Of a stretch of DNA of 43,539 nt, positions 1 through 7,324 are shown piece by piece. Below the pieces are notes generated by a model, which was given only the letters and a program-made list of their open reading frames with translations, did no database searches and was not told the origin of the DNA. This DNA is from Streptomyces smaragdinus (GTDB lineage: Bacteria; Actinomycetota; Actinomycetes; Streptomycetales; Streptomycetaceae), in contig NZ_WEGJ01000046.1 of NCBI RefSeq assembly GCF_009604385.1, positions 1-43,539 on the forward strand. The letters run 5' to 3'. The first letter of the stretch is position 1. Each line of letters begins with the position of its first letter. A program made the translations under genes and the position numbers.

Positions 1-197
1 CCACCGCCCCCACCCTCCCCCAGCTCCGCGACCTCGGCGTCCGTCGCGTCAGCCTCGGCTCCCTGCTCTACCGCCGCGCACTGGCCGACGCCGTCACAAC
101 CGCCCGCGCCATCCGCGACGGCCGGCCGCCGACCCCGGCCGCCGTCCCTTCGTACGACGCCGTCCAGGCCCTGAGCGCCCCCGCGCCGGGCGGGTGA
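1..197 (+). CDS. isocitrate lyase/PEP mutase family protein, C-terminal fragment
   Basis: Only the last 64 codons are in the window; the reading frame is open from base 3 to the TGA at 195-197. The fragment reads LPQLRDLGVRRVSLGSLLY, followed by a helix and DGRPPTPAAVPSYDAVQAL. This matches the end of the isocitrate lyase/phosphoenolpyruvate mutase (ICL/PEPM) superfamily barrel, where the conserved 'L..LGV.R.S.G' segment closes the barrel. Members cleave or rearrange C-C or C-P bonds of 2-carboxy acids using Mg2+. The catalytic loop is outside the window, so the substrate cannot be inferred. A strong hairpin follows immediately and the next gene converges on it. Confidence 0.6.
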   Translation, partial: TAPTLPQLRDLGVRRVSLGSLLYRRALADAVTTARAIRDGRPPTPAAVPSYDAVQALSAPAPGG

Positions 198-204
198 ACG
201 GCAA

Positions 205-233
205 CCGCCCCCTGCCCACCGGACAGGGGGCGG
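205..233. terminator. bidirectional intrinsic-type terminator hairpin
   Basis: A perfect 10-bp stem, CCGCCCCCTG (205-214) with CAGGGGGCGG (224-233), has a 9-nt loop and lies in the 47-bp gap between two convergent genes. There is no clear U-tract, as is usual in Streptomyces. It probably serves both genes. Confidence 0.7.
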
Positions 234-244
234 CGTACAAGCCT

Positions 245-1126
245 CTACAGCCCCAGCACGCTCGCCGTCCGTTGGGCCATCGCCGCCTCACCGGAGGCGT
301 TCGGATGGACGGGCACCAGGTTCGTACCGAACAGCACCGGCTCGATCCACCGCGTCCCGCTCGACGCGCACGCGTCGTGGCCCTCGGAAGCGGCGGACAT
401 GTCGACGTACGTCGCGCCCGTCTCGCCGGCGGCCTGCTGGACGGCGGAGTTCAGATGGGCCTGGAGCGACCGCAGGTACGGCACGTCGCCGCGGGCGATC
501 GGCATCTTGACGAAGCAGGTCCAGTCGTACGACGCGGGCATGATCCACGGATAGCCCAGGATCGCGACCCGCGCGTTCGGCGCCTTGGCCTTGATCGCCC
601 GCAGCGACTCCCGCAGCCGCGGCAGCGTGTTGGTGGTGATCTCGTCGGTGAACCTCGACCCGTACTGGTCCTTGCACGGGGAGCCGAAGCCGAGGGTGCC
701 GACGCCGGCGGTGCCGCAGGCGAGGATGGCGTTGATGAACGTGCCGTTGTCGTTGCCGCCGATGGTGAGGGTCACCAGATCGGTCCCGGCGTTCACGGCG
801 TCGAGCTGCGCGGGCACACCCGGGTACTGGGACTGGGTGAAGTGCTTGGTCTCCGCGCCGCCGCAGGTGACGTCCGTGAGGTCGGCGCCGGTCTTCTGGG
901 CGAGGACGTGGGGGTAGTTGCGGGTCGTACGCAGACACAGCAGCGACGCGTCGGGGTCGAGCGGCAGTACCCCGGAGCCGGCGCTGTAACTGTCGCCGAG
1001 GGCCACGTAGTCGAGGGGCGCGGCGGCCTCGGCGGCGGCCGGCACGGTCAGCGAGAGGGCGGCGGTCCCGGCGGCGACCGCGATCGCGGCGAGTCTTCGG
1101 GTGCGGGAACGGGCGCGCAGCTTCAT
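245..1126 (-). CDS. secreted SGNH/GDSL-family lipase or esterase
   Basis: A 293-residue exported serine hydrolase cleaving ester bonds of lipids or acylated substrates outside the cell. Residues 1-35 form a Sec signal peptide: an Arg-rich start, an Ala/Leu core and an AEAAA cleavage region. Block I is GDSYSAG with nucleophile Ser46, block III is GGND (123-126), and block V is HPN with catalytic His274. Six Cys (64, 88, 137, 151, 204, 253) fit the three disulfides of the Streptomyces lipase group typified by the S. rimosus GDSL lipase. GGAG stands 6 nt before the ATG. It is divergent from clpX. Family assignment is firm; the substrate is not known. Confidence 0.93.
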   Translation of the reverse strand: MKLRARSRTRRLAAIAVAAGTAALSLTVPAAAEAAAPLDYVALGDSYSAGSGVLPLDPDASLLCLRTTRNYPHVLAQKTGADLTDVTCGGAETKHFTQSQYPGVPAQLDAVNAGTDLVTLTIGGNDNGTFINAILACGTAGVGTLGFGSPCKDQYGSRFTDEITTNTLPRLRESLRAIKAKAPNARVAILGYPWIMPASYDWTCFVKMPIARGDVPYLRSLQAHLNSAVQQAAGETGATYVDMSAASEGHDACASSGTRWIEPVLFGTNLVPVHPNASGEAAMAQRTASVLGL

Positions 1127-1422
1127 CGAATTCTCCTTCGAATCCTACGGGTGGGGGTCCGAGCTAACGGCCGTGGTGAAACAGAAGGTTGCTGCGACGT
1201 CTCATCGAAGTTACTGGCGGGTTTGTCGGCCGGTCAATACTCCGCGCGGGAGGTAAGAGTCCGAACTCGTACGCCCCCGCCGCCGACATGGTCCGTACCA
1301 CCTGGTTTGTGCCCCGCGGACGGGGATCCTCCGTGGATGTCGACAATGGCCGGGCGACCGCGAACACACCCCTGACGCTGGCATGATGGAATGCGGTGCA
1401 GTCGAGGCTCCGGGAGGAATCC

Positions 1423-2691
1423 GTGGCACGGATCGGTGACGAGAGCGGCCTGCTGCGCTGCGCGTTCTGCGCGAAGTCCCAGAAGCAGGTGGGCAAGCTC
1501 ATCGCCGGTCCCGGCCGGATCTGCATCTGTGACGAGTGCGTGGGGCTGTGCAACGAGCTGATCGCCGAGGAGCTCGGCGGTCCCGTCCGCGAGGAGCTGC
1601 CCGAGGCTCCGGCGCCGCGGGACATCCACGGCTTCCTGTCCTCGTACGTCGTCGGACAGGAGGAGGCCAAGAAGACGCTGTCGGTGGCCGTATACAACCA
1701 CTACAAGCGGATCCGCGCCGCCGGCTCCGAACACCCCGTCGAGCTGGGCAAGTCGAACATCCTGCTGGTCGGGCCGACGGGCTGCGGCAAGACCCATCTC
1801 GTCCAGACCCTCGCCCGGCTGCTCGGCGTGCCCTTCGCGATCGCCGACGCCACGTCGCTGACGGAGGCCGGTTACGTCGGGGAGGACGTCGAGAACATCC
1901 TGCTGCGCCTGGTCCAGGCCGCCGACGGGGACGTGGCGCGGGCCGAGACCGGGATCATCTACCTCGACGAGTTCGACAAGATCGCGCGGAAGGGCGACAA
2001 CCGCTCGCTCACCCGGGACGTCTCCGGGGAGGGCGTGCAGCAGGCGCTGCTGAAGATCCTCGAGGGCTCGGTGGTCAGCGTGGCGCCGCAGGGCGGGCGC
2101 AAGCAGCCGCAGCAGGAGATGCTGCAGATCGACACGACGAACGTGCTGTTCATCCTCGGCGGGGCGTTCGCCGGGATCGAGGAGATCGTGCAGGCCCGGG
2201 CGGGCAGCCGCGGCATCGGCTTCGGCGTGGTCCAGCCCGCCCCCGAGCGCGCGCCCGCCGCGACGCGGGTGCTGCCGGACGATCTGCTGAAGTTCGGGCT
2301 GATCCCGGAGATCGTCGGCCGGCTGCCGGTGATCACGTCGGTGGAGCGGCTGGACCGCGAGGCGCTGGTCCGGATCCTGGTGGAGCCGCGCAACGCGCTG
2401 CTCAAGCAGTACCAGCGGCTGTTCGAGCTGGACGGGGTGCGGCTGGAGTTCACCGACGACGCCGTGGAGGCCGTCGCCGAGCAGGCGCTGCTGCGCCGCA
2501 CGGGCGCGCGGGCGGCGCGGGCGGTGCTCGAGGAGGTGCTGCAGCATCTGATGTACGAGGTGCCCTCCCGCGACGACGTCGAGGCGATCGTCGTGGACCG
2601 GGACACCGTGCTGCAGAACGTCAACCGGACCCTGATCCCGCGGCGGCGCACCGAGGAGGACGGGCCGCAGGCGCACGGAAAATCCGCCTGA
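1423..2691 (+). CDS. clpX-like: ClpX-type AAA+ unfoldase, probable second (paralogous) copy
   Basis: Hexameric unfoldase that feeds substrates to ClpP. The GTG at 1423 is preferred over the GTG at 1396: GGGAGG lies just upstream and the protein then begins MARIGD like actinobacterial ClpX (422 aa). Seen: a C4 zinc finger (C13, C16, C36, C39) with one extra residue before the second CxxC pair; Walker A GPTGCGKT (117-124); pore loop GYVG (150-153); Walker B IIYLDE (178-183); the ClpP-docking IGF tripeptide (265-267); and a GAR sensor-2 motif. The normally invariant RKH loop reads RKQ (226-228). No clpP, tig or valS is nearby, whereas housekeeping Streptomyces clpX sits beside clpP1P2; a second copy is therefore inferred. 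Confidence 0.9.
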   Translation: MARIGDESGLLRCAFCAKSQKQVGKLIAGPGRICICDECVGLCNELIAEELGGPVREELPEAPAPRDIHGFLSSYVVGQEEAKKTLSVAVYNHYKRIRAAGSEHPVELGKSNILLVGPTGCGKTHLVQTLARLLGVPFAIADATSLTEAGYVGEDVENILLRLVQAADGDVARAETGIIYLDEFDKIARKGDNRSLTRDVSGEGVQQALLKILEGSVVSVAPQGGRKQPQQEMLQIDTTNVLFILGGAFAGIEEIVQARAGSRGIGFGVVQPAPERAPAATRVLPDDLLKFGLIPEIVGRLPVITSVERLDREALVRILVEPRNALLKQYQRLFELDGVRLEFTDDAVEAVAEQALLRRTGARAARAVLEEVLQHLMYEVPSRDDVEAIVVDRDTVLQNVNRTLIPRRRTEEDGPQAHGKSA

Positions 2692-2720
2692 GTGTCGGTG
2701 GGCGCGGCTACGCTGGTCGT

Positions 2721-2738
2721 ATGACTCAGCGACATTGA
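2721..2738 (+). CDS. possible leaderless 5-codon mini-ORF (MTQRH) before the MFS gene
   Basis: ATG-ACT-CAG-CGA-CAT-TGA. A TANNNT-type -10 element, TACGCT (2709-2714), lies six bases before the ATG, the geometry of leaderless transcripts in Streptomyces. The frame is the same as that of the following transporter. A 7-bp hairpin (CCCCCGG 2753-2759 with CCGGGGG 2763-2769) runs into the transporter's GTG. This is either a regulatory mini-ORF or the true N-terminus of the transporter interrupted by a nonsense codon. Confidence 0.35.
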   Translation: MTQRH

Positions 2739-2768
2739 TCCTCACGTTCGCGCCCCCGGCTGCCGGGG

Positions 2769-3893
2769 GTGTTGTACCTCTACTCGTTCCTGGACGACTT
2801 CGTCCTGCTGTACCCGGTGTACGCGCTGCTGTTTGACGACGCCGGGTTGTCCGTCGGGCAGATCTCCTCGCTGTTCGTCCTGTGGTCGGTGACCGGGCTG
2901 CTCCTCGAGGTGCCCGCCGGTGCCTGGGCGGACCGTGTCTCGCGCCGGCTGCCGCTGTGCGTGGGGCCGCTGCTGACGGCGGTGGGGTTCGCGCTGTGGG
3001 TGCTGGTGCCCGGGTTCTGGACGTTCGCGGCGGGCTTCGTGCTGTGGGGTGCCAAGGGGGCGCTCGCCTCGGGGTCGCTGGAGGCGCTGGTCCACGACGA
3101 GCTGGCCCGGGAGGGCCGGGCGGACGCGTACGCCCGCGTCATGGGGCGGGCCGAGTCCGCGGGGCTGCTGGGGGTCATGGCGGGTACCGGGCTTGCGGGG
3201 CCGGTGCTGGCCTCCGGGGGGTTTCTCGCGGTGGGGGCGGCGAGTGTGGTGGCCTCCCTGGTGACGGCTGGGGTGGGTCTTGGGTTTCCCGGCGGTCGTG
3301 TCGCCTCCGAGGACGACGGTCCGCCGCTGCGGTCCGCGCTGGCGGAGGTCCGCCGCGTGCGCGGTGCGGTGCTTCTCGTCCCGGCCGTCGCGGCGGTGTG
3401 GGGGGCGCTCGACGAGTACACGCCGCTGCTGGCCCGGGAGGCCGGTGCGGGGGACGCGGCGGTGCCGTGGCTGCTGCTGGTGGTGTGGGCGGGTGCCACG
3501 GCCGGCGGGCTGCTGGGCGGGATCTGGCCCTCCGGCGGGTCGCTGCCTCTGCTGCTGACGGGGTCCGCGGTGGCCCTGGCCGCGGGCGCGGCGGTGCGGC
3601 ATCCGGGCGGGATGGTGCTGGTGGGGGTGGCGTTCTGCGGGTTCCAGCTGGCGGGGGTGGTGGCCGGTGCCCGGCTGCAGGCGCGCATCGAGGGGGCGGC
3701 CCGGGCGACGGTGACGTCTGTCGCGGGGCTGGGGACGGACGTGGCTACGGTGGGGGTTTATGGGGGGTACGCGGTGGTCTCCGGGGTGGGGTCGCACGCG
3801 GTGGCGTTCGTGGTGTTCGCGGTGCCGTATGTGGTGGTGGCGGGGGTGCTCGGGGGGCGTCGTAAAGGGGCCCGCTTCCGCACACCCCCGTAA
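2769..3893 (+). CDS. MFS transporter (drug-exporter-like)
   Basis: A 374-residue major facilitator superfamily protein with about 12 hydrophobic segments and no soluble domain; it probably uses the proton gradient to export a small molecule. TM1 begins at once (LYLYSFLDDFVLLYPVYALL), and the segment PAGAWADRVSRRLP matches the MFS loop 2-3 'G..aDr.GRr' motif. The GTG at 2769 is the first usable start after an in-frame TGA at 2736; it has no Shine-Dalgarno sequence and its first base is paired in a hairpin, so the start is uncertain. The C-terminal coding end forms one arm of a terminator hairpin. The substrate is unknown. Confidence 0.75.
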   Translation: MLYLYSFLDDFVLLYPVYALLFDDAGLSVGQISSLFVLWSVTGLLLEVPAGAWADRVSRRLPLCVGPLLTAVGFALWVLVPGFWTFAAGFVLWGAKGALASGSLEALVHDELAREGRADAYARVMGRAESAGLLGVMAGTGLAGPVLASGGFLAVGAASVVASLVTAGVGLGFPGGRVASEDDGPPLRSALAEVRRVRGAVLLVPAVAAVWGALDEYTPLLAREAGAGDAAVPWLLLVVWAGATAGGLLGGIWPSGGSLPLLLTGSAVALAAGAAVRHPGGMVLVGVAFCGFQLAGVVAGARLQARIEGAARATVTSVAGLGTDVATVGVYGGYAVVSGVGSHAVAFVVFAVPYVVVAGVLGGRRKGARFRTPP

Positions 3894-3914
3894 ACGGGCG
3901 CGGAAACGGGCCCC
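3867..3914. terminator. bidirectional terminator between convergent MFS genes
   Basis: GGGGCCCGCTTCCGC (3867-3881) pairs with GCGGAAACGGGCCCC (3900-3914) with one C-A mismatch. A small CCCG-TAAA-CGGG hairpin lies inside. It overlaps the stop of the upstream transporter. Confidence 0.75.
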
Positions 3915-3919
3915 CAGTC

Positions 3920-5128
3920 TCACGCCACCAGCGCGTGCCCCGTCCGCCGCTCGATCCGCCCCCGCAGGATCAGCGTCCCCGCCGCCGTCCCCAGGCCGCC
4001 CGCCAGGGCCGACCACCAGAGCACCGCCGGGCCCGCCGCCGTGTACAGCGCCACCCCGGCGGTCAGCGCGGCGAAGCGGGCCACCCCCCACACCCACTGG
4101 AACGCCCCCTGATAGCGGCCCCGCGCGTGCTCCGGCGCCAGCTCCGCCACCAGCGCCGCCGCGATCCCGGCCACCACCACCTCCCCCAGCGACCAGACGA
4201 CGACCGACACCGCGTAACCCGGCACGCTGTCCGCGATCCCGGTGAGCGCCACCCCCACGGCGATCAGCGCGCTGCCCGCCGCCTGCACCGGCACCTGCGG
4301 CAGCCGCGCCAGCAGGGCCGAGGCGAACGGCTGGACGGCGACCACGAACACCGCGTTCGTCGCCGCCATCGCCCCGTACACCGCCGGCGACAGCCCCGAG
4401 TCGCGGATCGCCAGCGGCAGCGCGACCTCGGTGAGCGAGTAGACGAACAGCCCCACCGCGAACAGCGGCATCAGCGCGAGCATCAGCCGGTCGCGCAGTA
4501 CGACCCCATAACCCATGCCGTCCTTGTCACCCCGAAGGACCCGCGGCGGCTCCCCGATCCGTACGAACACGATCCCCGCGAACAGCAGCATCGTCGCCGC
4601 GTCCACCGCGAACAGCAGCCAGTACCCGTGCGCCGCCAGGACGCCGCCCAGCACGCCGGCGACCGCGGTGCCGATGTTCACGCCCCAGCCGAACAGCACG
4701 TACGCCCGCTGCCGGGTCTCCCCCTCGACGGAGTCGGCCATCAGCGCGTACGACGCAGGCGAGACCATCGCCCCGGCCGCGCTGAGCGCCAGCGCCGCCG
4801 CGGCCGTCGTCGCCACGCCCGGCGCCGCGTACAGCGCGCCCTGCGCCGTCGCGGCCGCGACCAGGCCGGTCAGCATCGTCCGGCGGCGGCCCACCCGGTC
4901 GGCGAGCAGCCCGCCGAGGGCGGGGCCGAGGAGGTTGCCCGCGCCCAGGGCGCCGAGGACGAGCGTGGTCTGCGTGCCGGTGATGTCGCGGGTGGCGAGG
5001 AAGAAGACGAGGAACGGGGTGACGAGGTAGCCGAGCCGGTTCACGATCGTGCCGGCGAAGAGGGTCCAGACGGTGGGCGGCAATCCGCGGAAGGTGGCGA
5101 ACATGTGCGACAGCGTGCAGCTCCACAC
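3920..5128 (-). CDS. MFS transporter, divergent from an ArsR-type regulator
   Basis: A 402-residue, 12-segment MFS protein. The GTG at 5128 (MWSCTLSHMFATFRG) is chosen because CCTCC at 5135-5139 gives a GGAGG ribosome site at ideal spacing; the ATG at 5104 is an alternative. The loop 2-3 motif reads GGLLADRVGRRRTML, a good match to the MFS A-motif. Head-to-head arrangement with a winged-helix regulator is the common Streptomyces layout for an efflux pump controlled by its own repressor. The exported compound cannot be told. Confidence 0.85.
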   Translation of the reverse strand: MWSCTLSHMFATFRGLPPTVWTLFAGTIVNRLGYLVTPFLVFFLATRDITGTQTTLVLGALGAGNLLGPALGGLLADRVGRRRTMLTGLVAAATAQGALYAAPGVATTAAAALALSAAGAMVSPASYALMADSVEGETRQRAYVLFGWGVNIGTAVAGVLGGVLAAHGYWLLFAVDAATMLLFAGIVFVRIGEPPRVLRGDKDGMGYGVVLRDRLMLALMPLFAVGLFVYSLTEVALPLAIRDSGLSPAVYGAMAATNAVFVVAVQPFASALLARLPQVPVQAAGSALIAVGVALTGIADSVPGYAVSVVVWSLGEVVVAGIAAALVAELAPEHARGRYQGAFQWVWGVARFAALTAGVALYTAAGPAVLWWSALAGGLGTAAGTLILRGRIERRTGHALVA

Positions 5129-5140
5129 GCCGTGCCTCCT

Positions 5141-5166
5141 ATTGATTAAGCTGGGGCCGAATCGAT
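5141..5166. promoter_or_regulatory. candidate operator in the MFS/ArsR divergent promoter
   Basis: ATTGATT (5141-5147) and AATCGAT (5160-5166) form an inverted repeat with 6 of 7 positions matching and 12-nt spacing. They sit between the two divergent starts, in unusually AT-rich sequence. Binding by the adjacent regulator is an inference. Confidence 0.4.
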
Positions 5167-5179
5167 CAGGGGGTAGAGG

Positions 5180-6166
5180 ATGGACACTCGGCTCAGCTTC
5201 TCCGCGGCGGACATGGCGGAGATCCGCTTCGCGGTCTCGCCGCTGTGGGAGGTGCTCACCAGCTTCCGGCTGCTGCGCGGCGCCCCCGAGCTGCCGTCGC
5301 AGCGCCGCTGGGCCGGGCCGGCGCGGGAGCGGCTGGCGGAGGCCGGGCTCGACCGGGGCTGGCTGGCGCTGCTCGCCCCGCCCGGGAGCTACGTCGCCGA
5401 TCTGCTGACGCCCGCCCCGCGCACGTCGTTCCCCACGCTGGAGGCGGAGCTGGCGGCCGTACGGGCGACGCCGCCCGCCCGGGTACGGGACGAGCTGGGG
5501 CGGCTGGCCAAGGACCGCCCGGGGCTGGAGCGTTCGCCCCGCTACCGGCTGCTGTACGACGAGCCCGCCGCGATGCTGGCCAAGGTCACCGCCGAGATCG
5601 AGACGTATTGGGAGCTGGCGCTCGCCCCGTACTGGCAGCGGATCCGGCAGCTGCTGGAGGCCGATCTGTTCCATCGCGCCCGGCTGGTCGCCGAGTACGG
5701 CGCCGGGTATGTGCTGGGGGAGCTGCACGAGTCCGTGAGCTGGGACGACGGCGCGCTGCGGCTGGTGCGGCGGCACTGCGGGCTGCTGCGCGGACAGGCC
5801 GGCTCGGGGCTGGTGCTGGTGCCCACGGCGTTCGCCTGGTCGCGGGTGCTGACGGTGTCCGTCGCGCCCGAGCCGCCGCAGCTGGCGTATCCGGCGCGGG
5901 GCATCGGCGCGCTGTGGGAGCCGCGGCCGTGCGCGGTGGACGCGGTGGCCGGGGTGCTGGGGCGGTCGCGGGCGCTGCTGCTGCAGGAGCTGGACACCCC
6001 GGCGTCGACGTCCGCGCTGGCGGCCCAGTTCGGGCTGTCGGCGGCCGGGGTGTCGCAGCATCTGACCGCCCTGCGTGACGCGCGGCTGGTGACGGCGCAC
6101 CGCGTGGGGCGGTCGGTGCTGTACGCGCGTACGGCCGTGGCCGACGCGCTGCTCAGCCCCTCCTGA
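5180..6166 (+). CDS. ArsR-type winged-helix regulator with DUF5937-like N-terminal region
   Basis: A 328-residue cytosolic regulator. The last ~75 residues form an ArsR-like winged helix (TSALAAQFGLSAAGVSQHLT, then DARLVTAHRVGRSVLYARTA, recognition helix and wing). The N-terminal ~240 residues (start MDTRLSFSAADMAEIRFAVSP) resemble the DUF5937 ligand-binding region found in many Streptomyces regulators next to transporters. It is divergent from the MFS gene and presumably represses it until a ligand binds. The TGA stop abuts the stop of the converging oxidoreductase with no gap. The family call rests on recognition of the N-terminal pattern. Confidence 0.85.
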   Translation: MDTRLSFSAADMAEIRFAVSPLWEVLTSFRLLRGAPELPSQRRWAGPARERLAEAGLDRGWLALLAPPGSYVADLLTPAPRTSFPTLEAELAAVRATPPARVRDELGRLAKDRPGLERSPRYRLLYDEPAAMLAKVTAEIETYWELALAPYWQRIRQLLEADLFHRARLVAEYGAGYVLGELHESVSWDDGALRLVRRHCGLLRGQAGSGLVLVPTAFAWSRVLTVSVAPEPPQLAYPARGIGALWEPRPCAVDAVAGVLGRSRALLLQELDTPASTSALAAQFGLSAAGVSQHLTALRDARLVTAHRVGRSVLYARTAVADALLSPS

Positions 6167-7090
6167 TCAGACGGTGAGGACGACCTTGCCCCGTACCCGC
6201 CCGGACTCGCTGAGCCGCCACGCCTCCGCCGCCCGCTCCAGCGGCAGCGCCCGGTCCACGTGGACGGTGAAGCGGCCCTCGTCGGCGAGCTGCGTCAGCG
6301 CCGTGAGGTCGGAGGAGTCGGGGCGGACCCACACGTAGTGGCCGCCCTTCTCCTTCGCGGAGGCGTCGGTGATGGAGGCGACGCGGGACTTGTCGTCCTT
6401 CAGCAGGGCCAGGGAGATGTCGACGGCGTCGCCGCCCACGTAGTCCAGCGCCGCGTCCATGCCGTCGGGGGCCAGCGCGCGGACCCGGTCCGCGAGACCT
6501 TCGCCGTACGTCACGGGCTCGGCGCCCAGGGCGCGCAGGTAGTCGTGGTTGCGCTCGCTGGCGGTGCCGATGACGCGGGCGCCGAGCGCGGCGGCGATCT
6601 GCACGGCGGCGGAGCCGACCCCGCCGGCGGCGGCGTGGATCAGGACGGTGTCGTCCTTCGTGAGGCCGACGCGCTCGATGGACTGGTACGCGGTCAGCCC
6701 GGCCAGCGGCACGCCGGCGGCCTGCTCCCAGCTGAGGGTGCGGGGCTTTCGCGCGAGGTGGCGGACGTTCGCGGTGACCAGCTCGGCGTACGTGCCCATC
6801 TGGGCCCAGTCCTTGCGGACGTAGCCGTACACCTCGTCACCGGGCGCGAAGTCGTCGGCGTCCAGCCCGACGCGCTCGACCACCCCCGCCACGTCCCAGC
6901 CGGGGATGAACGGGAACGCCGCCTCCATCACCGGGTCGAGCCGCCCGGCGGCGAGCTTCCAGTCGACGGGATTGACCCCGGCGGCCTTGACGCGGACAAG
7001 CACCTCCCCGGGACCCACCTTGGGCTCGGGGAGGTCGGTGAGCTGCAGGTCGTCGGCGGTGCCGTACTGGTGGAGAACGATTGCCTTCAT
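6167..7090 (-). CDS. NADP-dependent medium-chain dehydrogenase/reductase (quinone oxidoreductase-like)
   Basis: A 307-residue enzyme of the zinc-free MDR branch, predicted to reduce quinones or enones with NADPH. An N-terminal GroES-like domain (MKAIVLHQYG, then GPGEVLVRVKAAGVNPVDWK) is followed by a Rossmann domain with AAAGGVGSAAVQIA around residue 160. The structural and catalytic zinc cysteines of alcohol dehydrogenases are absent. The C-terminal RVRGKVVLTV ending is typical. It faces away from the ABC-F leader, and the ~100-bp gap contains both promoters. The physiological substrate is unknown. Confidence 0.9.
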   Translation of the reverse strand: MKAIVLHQYGTADDLQLTDLPEPKVGPGEVLVRVKAAGVNPVDWKLAAGRLDPVMEAAFPFIPGWDVAGVVERVGLDADDFAPGDEVYGYVRKDWAQMGTYAELVTANVRHLARKPRTLSWEQAAGVPLAGLTAYQSIERVGLTKDDTVLIHAAAGGVGSAAVQIAAALGARVIGTASERNHDYLRALGAEPVTYGEGLADRVRALAPDGMDAALDYVGGDAVDISLALLKDDKSRVASITDASAKEKGGHYVWVRPDSSDLTALTQLADEGRFTVHVDRALPLERAAEAWRLSESGRVRGKVVLTV

Positions 7091-7195
7091 GGTTTCGGAG
7101 CGTAGTGGGCGGGGCGGGGGCCGGCGGGACGGACCCGGGCGTGGCCCCGTAAAACCGATCGTGTAAGCCGGGGCGATCTTGCTACGGTGGAGGAC

Positions 7196-7228
7196 ATGGT
7201 GACTTACGGGTACTACTACTTCCGCTGA
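7196..7228 (+). CDS. leader peptide MVTYGYYYFR of the ABC-F gene
   Basis: A 10-codon ORF, ATG to TGA, with four Tyr and one Phe clustered near its end. TACGGT (7183-7188), a TANNNT -10 element, ends seven bases before the ATG, which suggests a leaderless transcript starting at the A of the ATG. It lies 96 bp before the ABC-F start and is followed by alternative hairpins. Short upstream ORFs that sense ribosome-targeting antibiotics are established for several ABC-F resistance genes; this role is inferred here. Confidence 0.75.
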   Translation: MVTYGYYYFR

Positions 7229-7230
7229 AA

Positions 7231-7318
7231 GGGCGCGGACGCCCGACGATCCGCCGCGCTGTGACGCGGCCCTCCGGCGTCCCTCGGAACTCCCACCCGT
7301 ACGCACCATCCCCAGGGA
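7231..7318 (+). promoter_or_regulatory. predicted attenuator between leader peptide and ABC-F gene
   Basis: Seen: hairpin A, GGGCG (7231-7235) with CGCCC (7240-7244); competing stem B, GGACGCC (7237-7243) with GGCGTCC (7276-7282); enclosed hairpin C, GCCGCG (7253-7258) with CGCGGC (7265-7270). TCCCT (7280-7284), overlapping the right arm of B, is complementary to the ABC-F ribosome site AGGGA (7314-7318). A and B cannot coexist. A ribosome stalled at the end of the leader would cover A, favour B and free the ribosome site. The mechanism is inferred. Confidence 0.55.
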
Positions 7319-7324
7319 AGTCCC

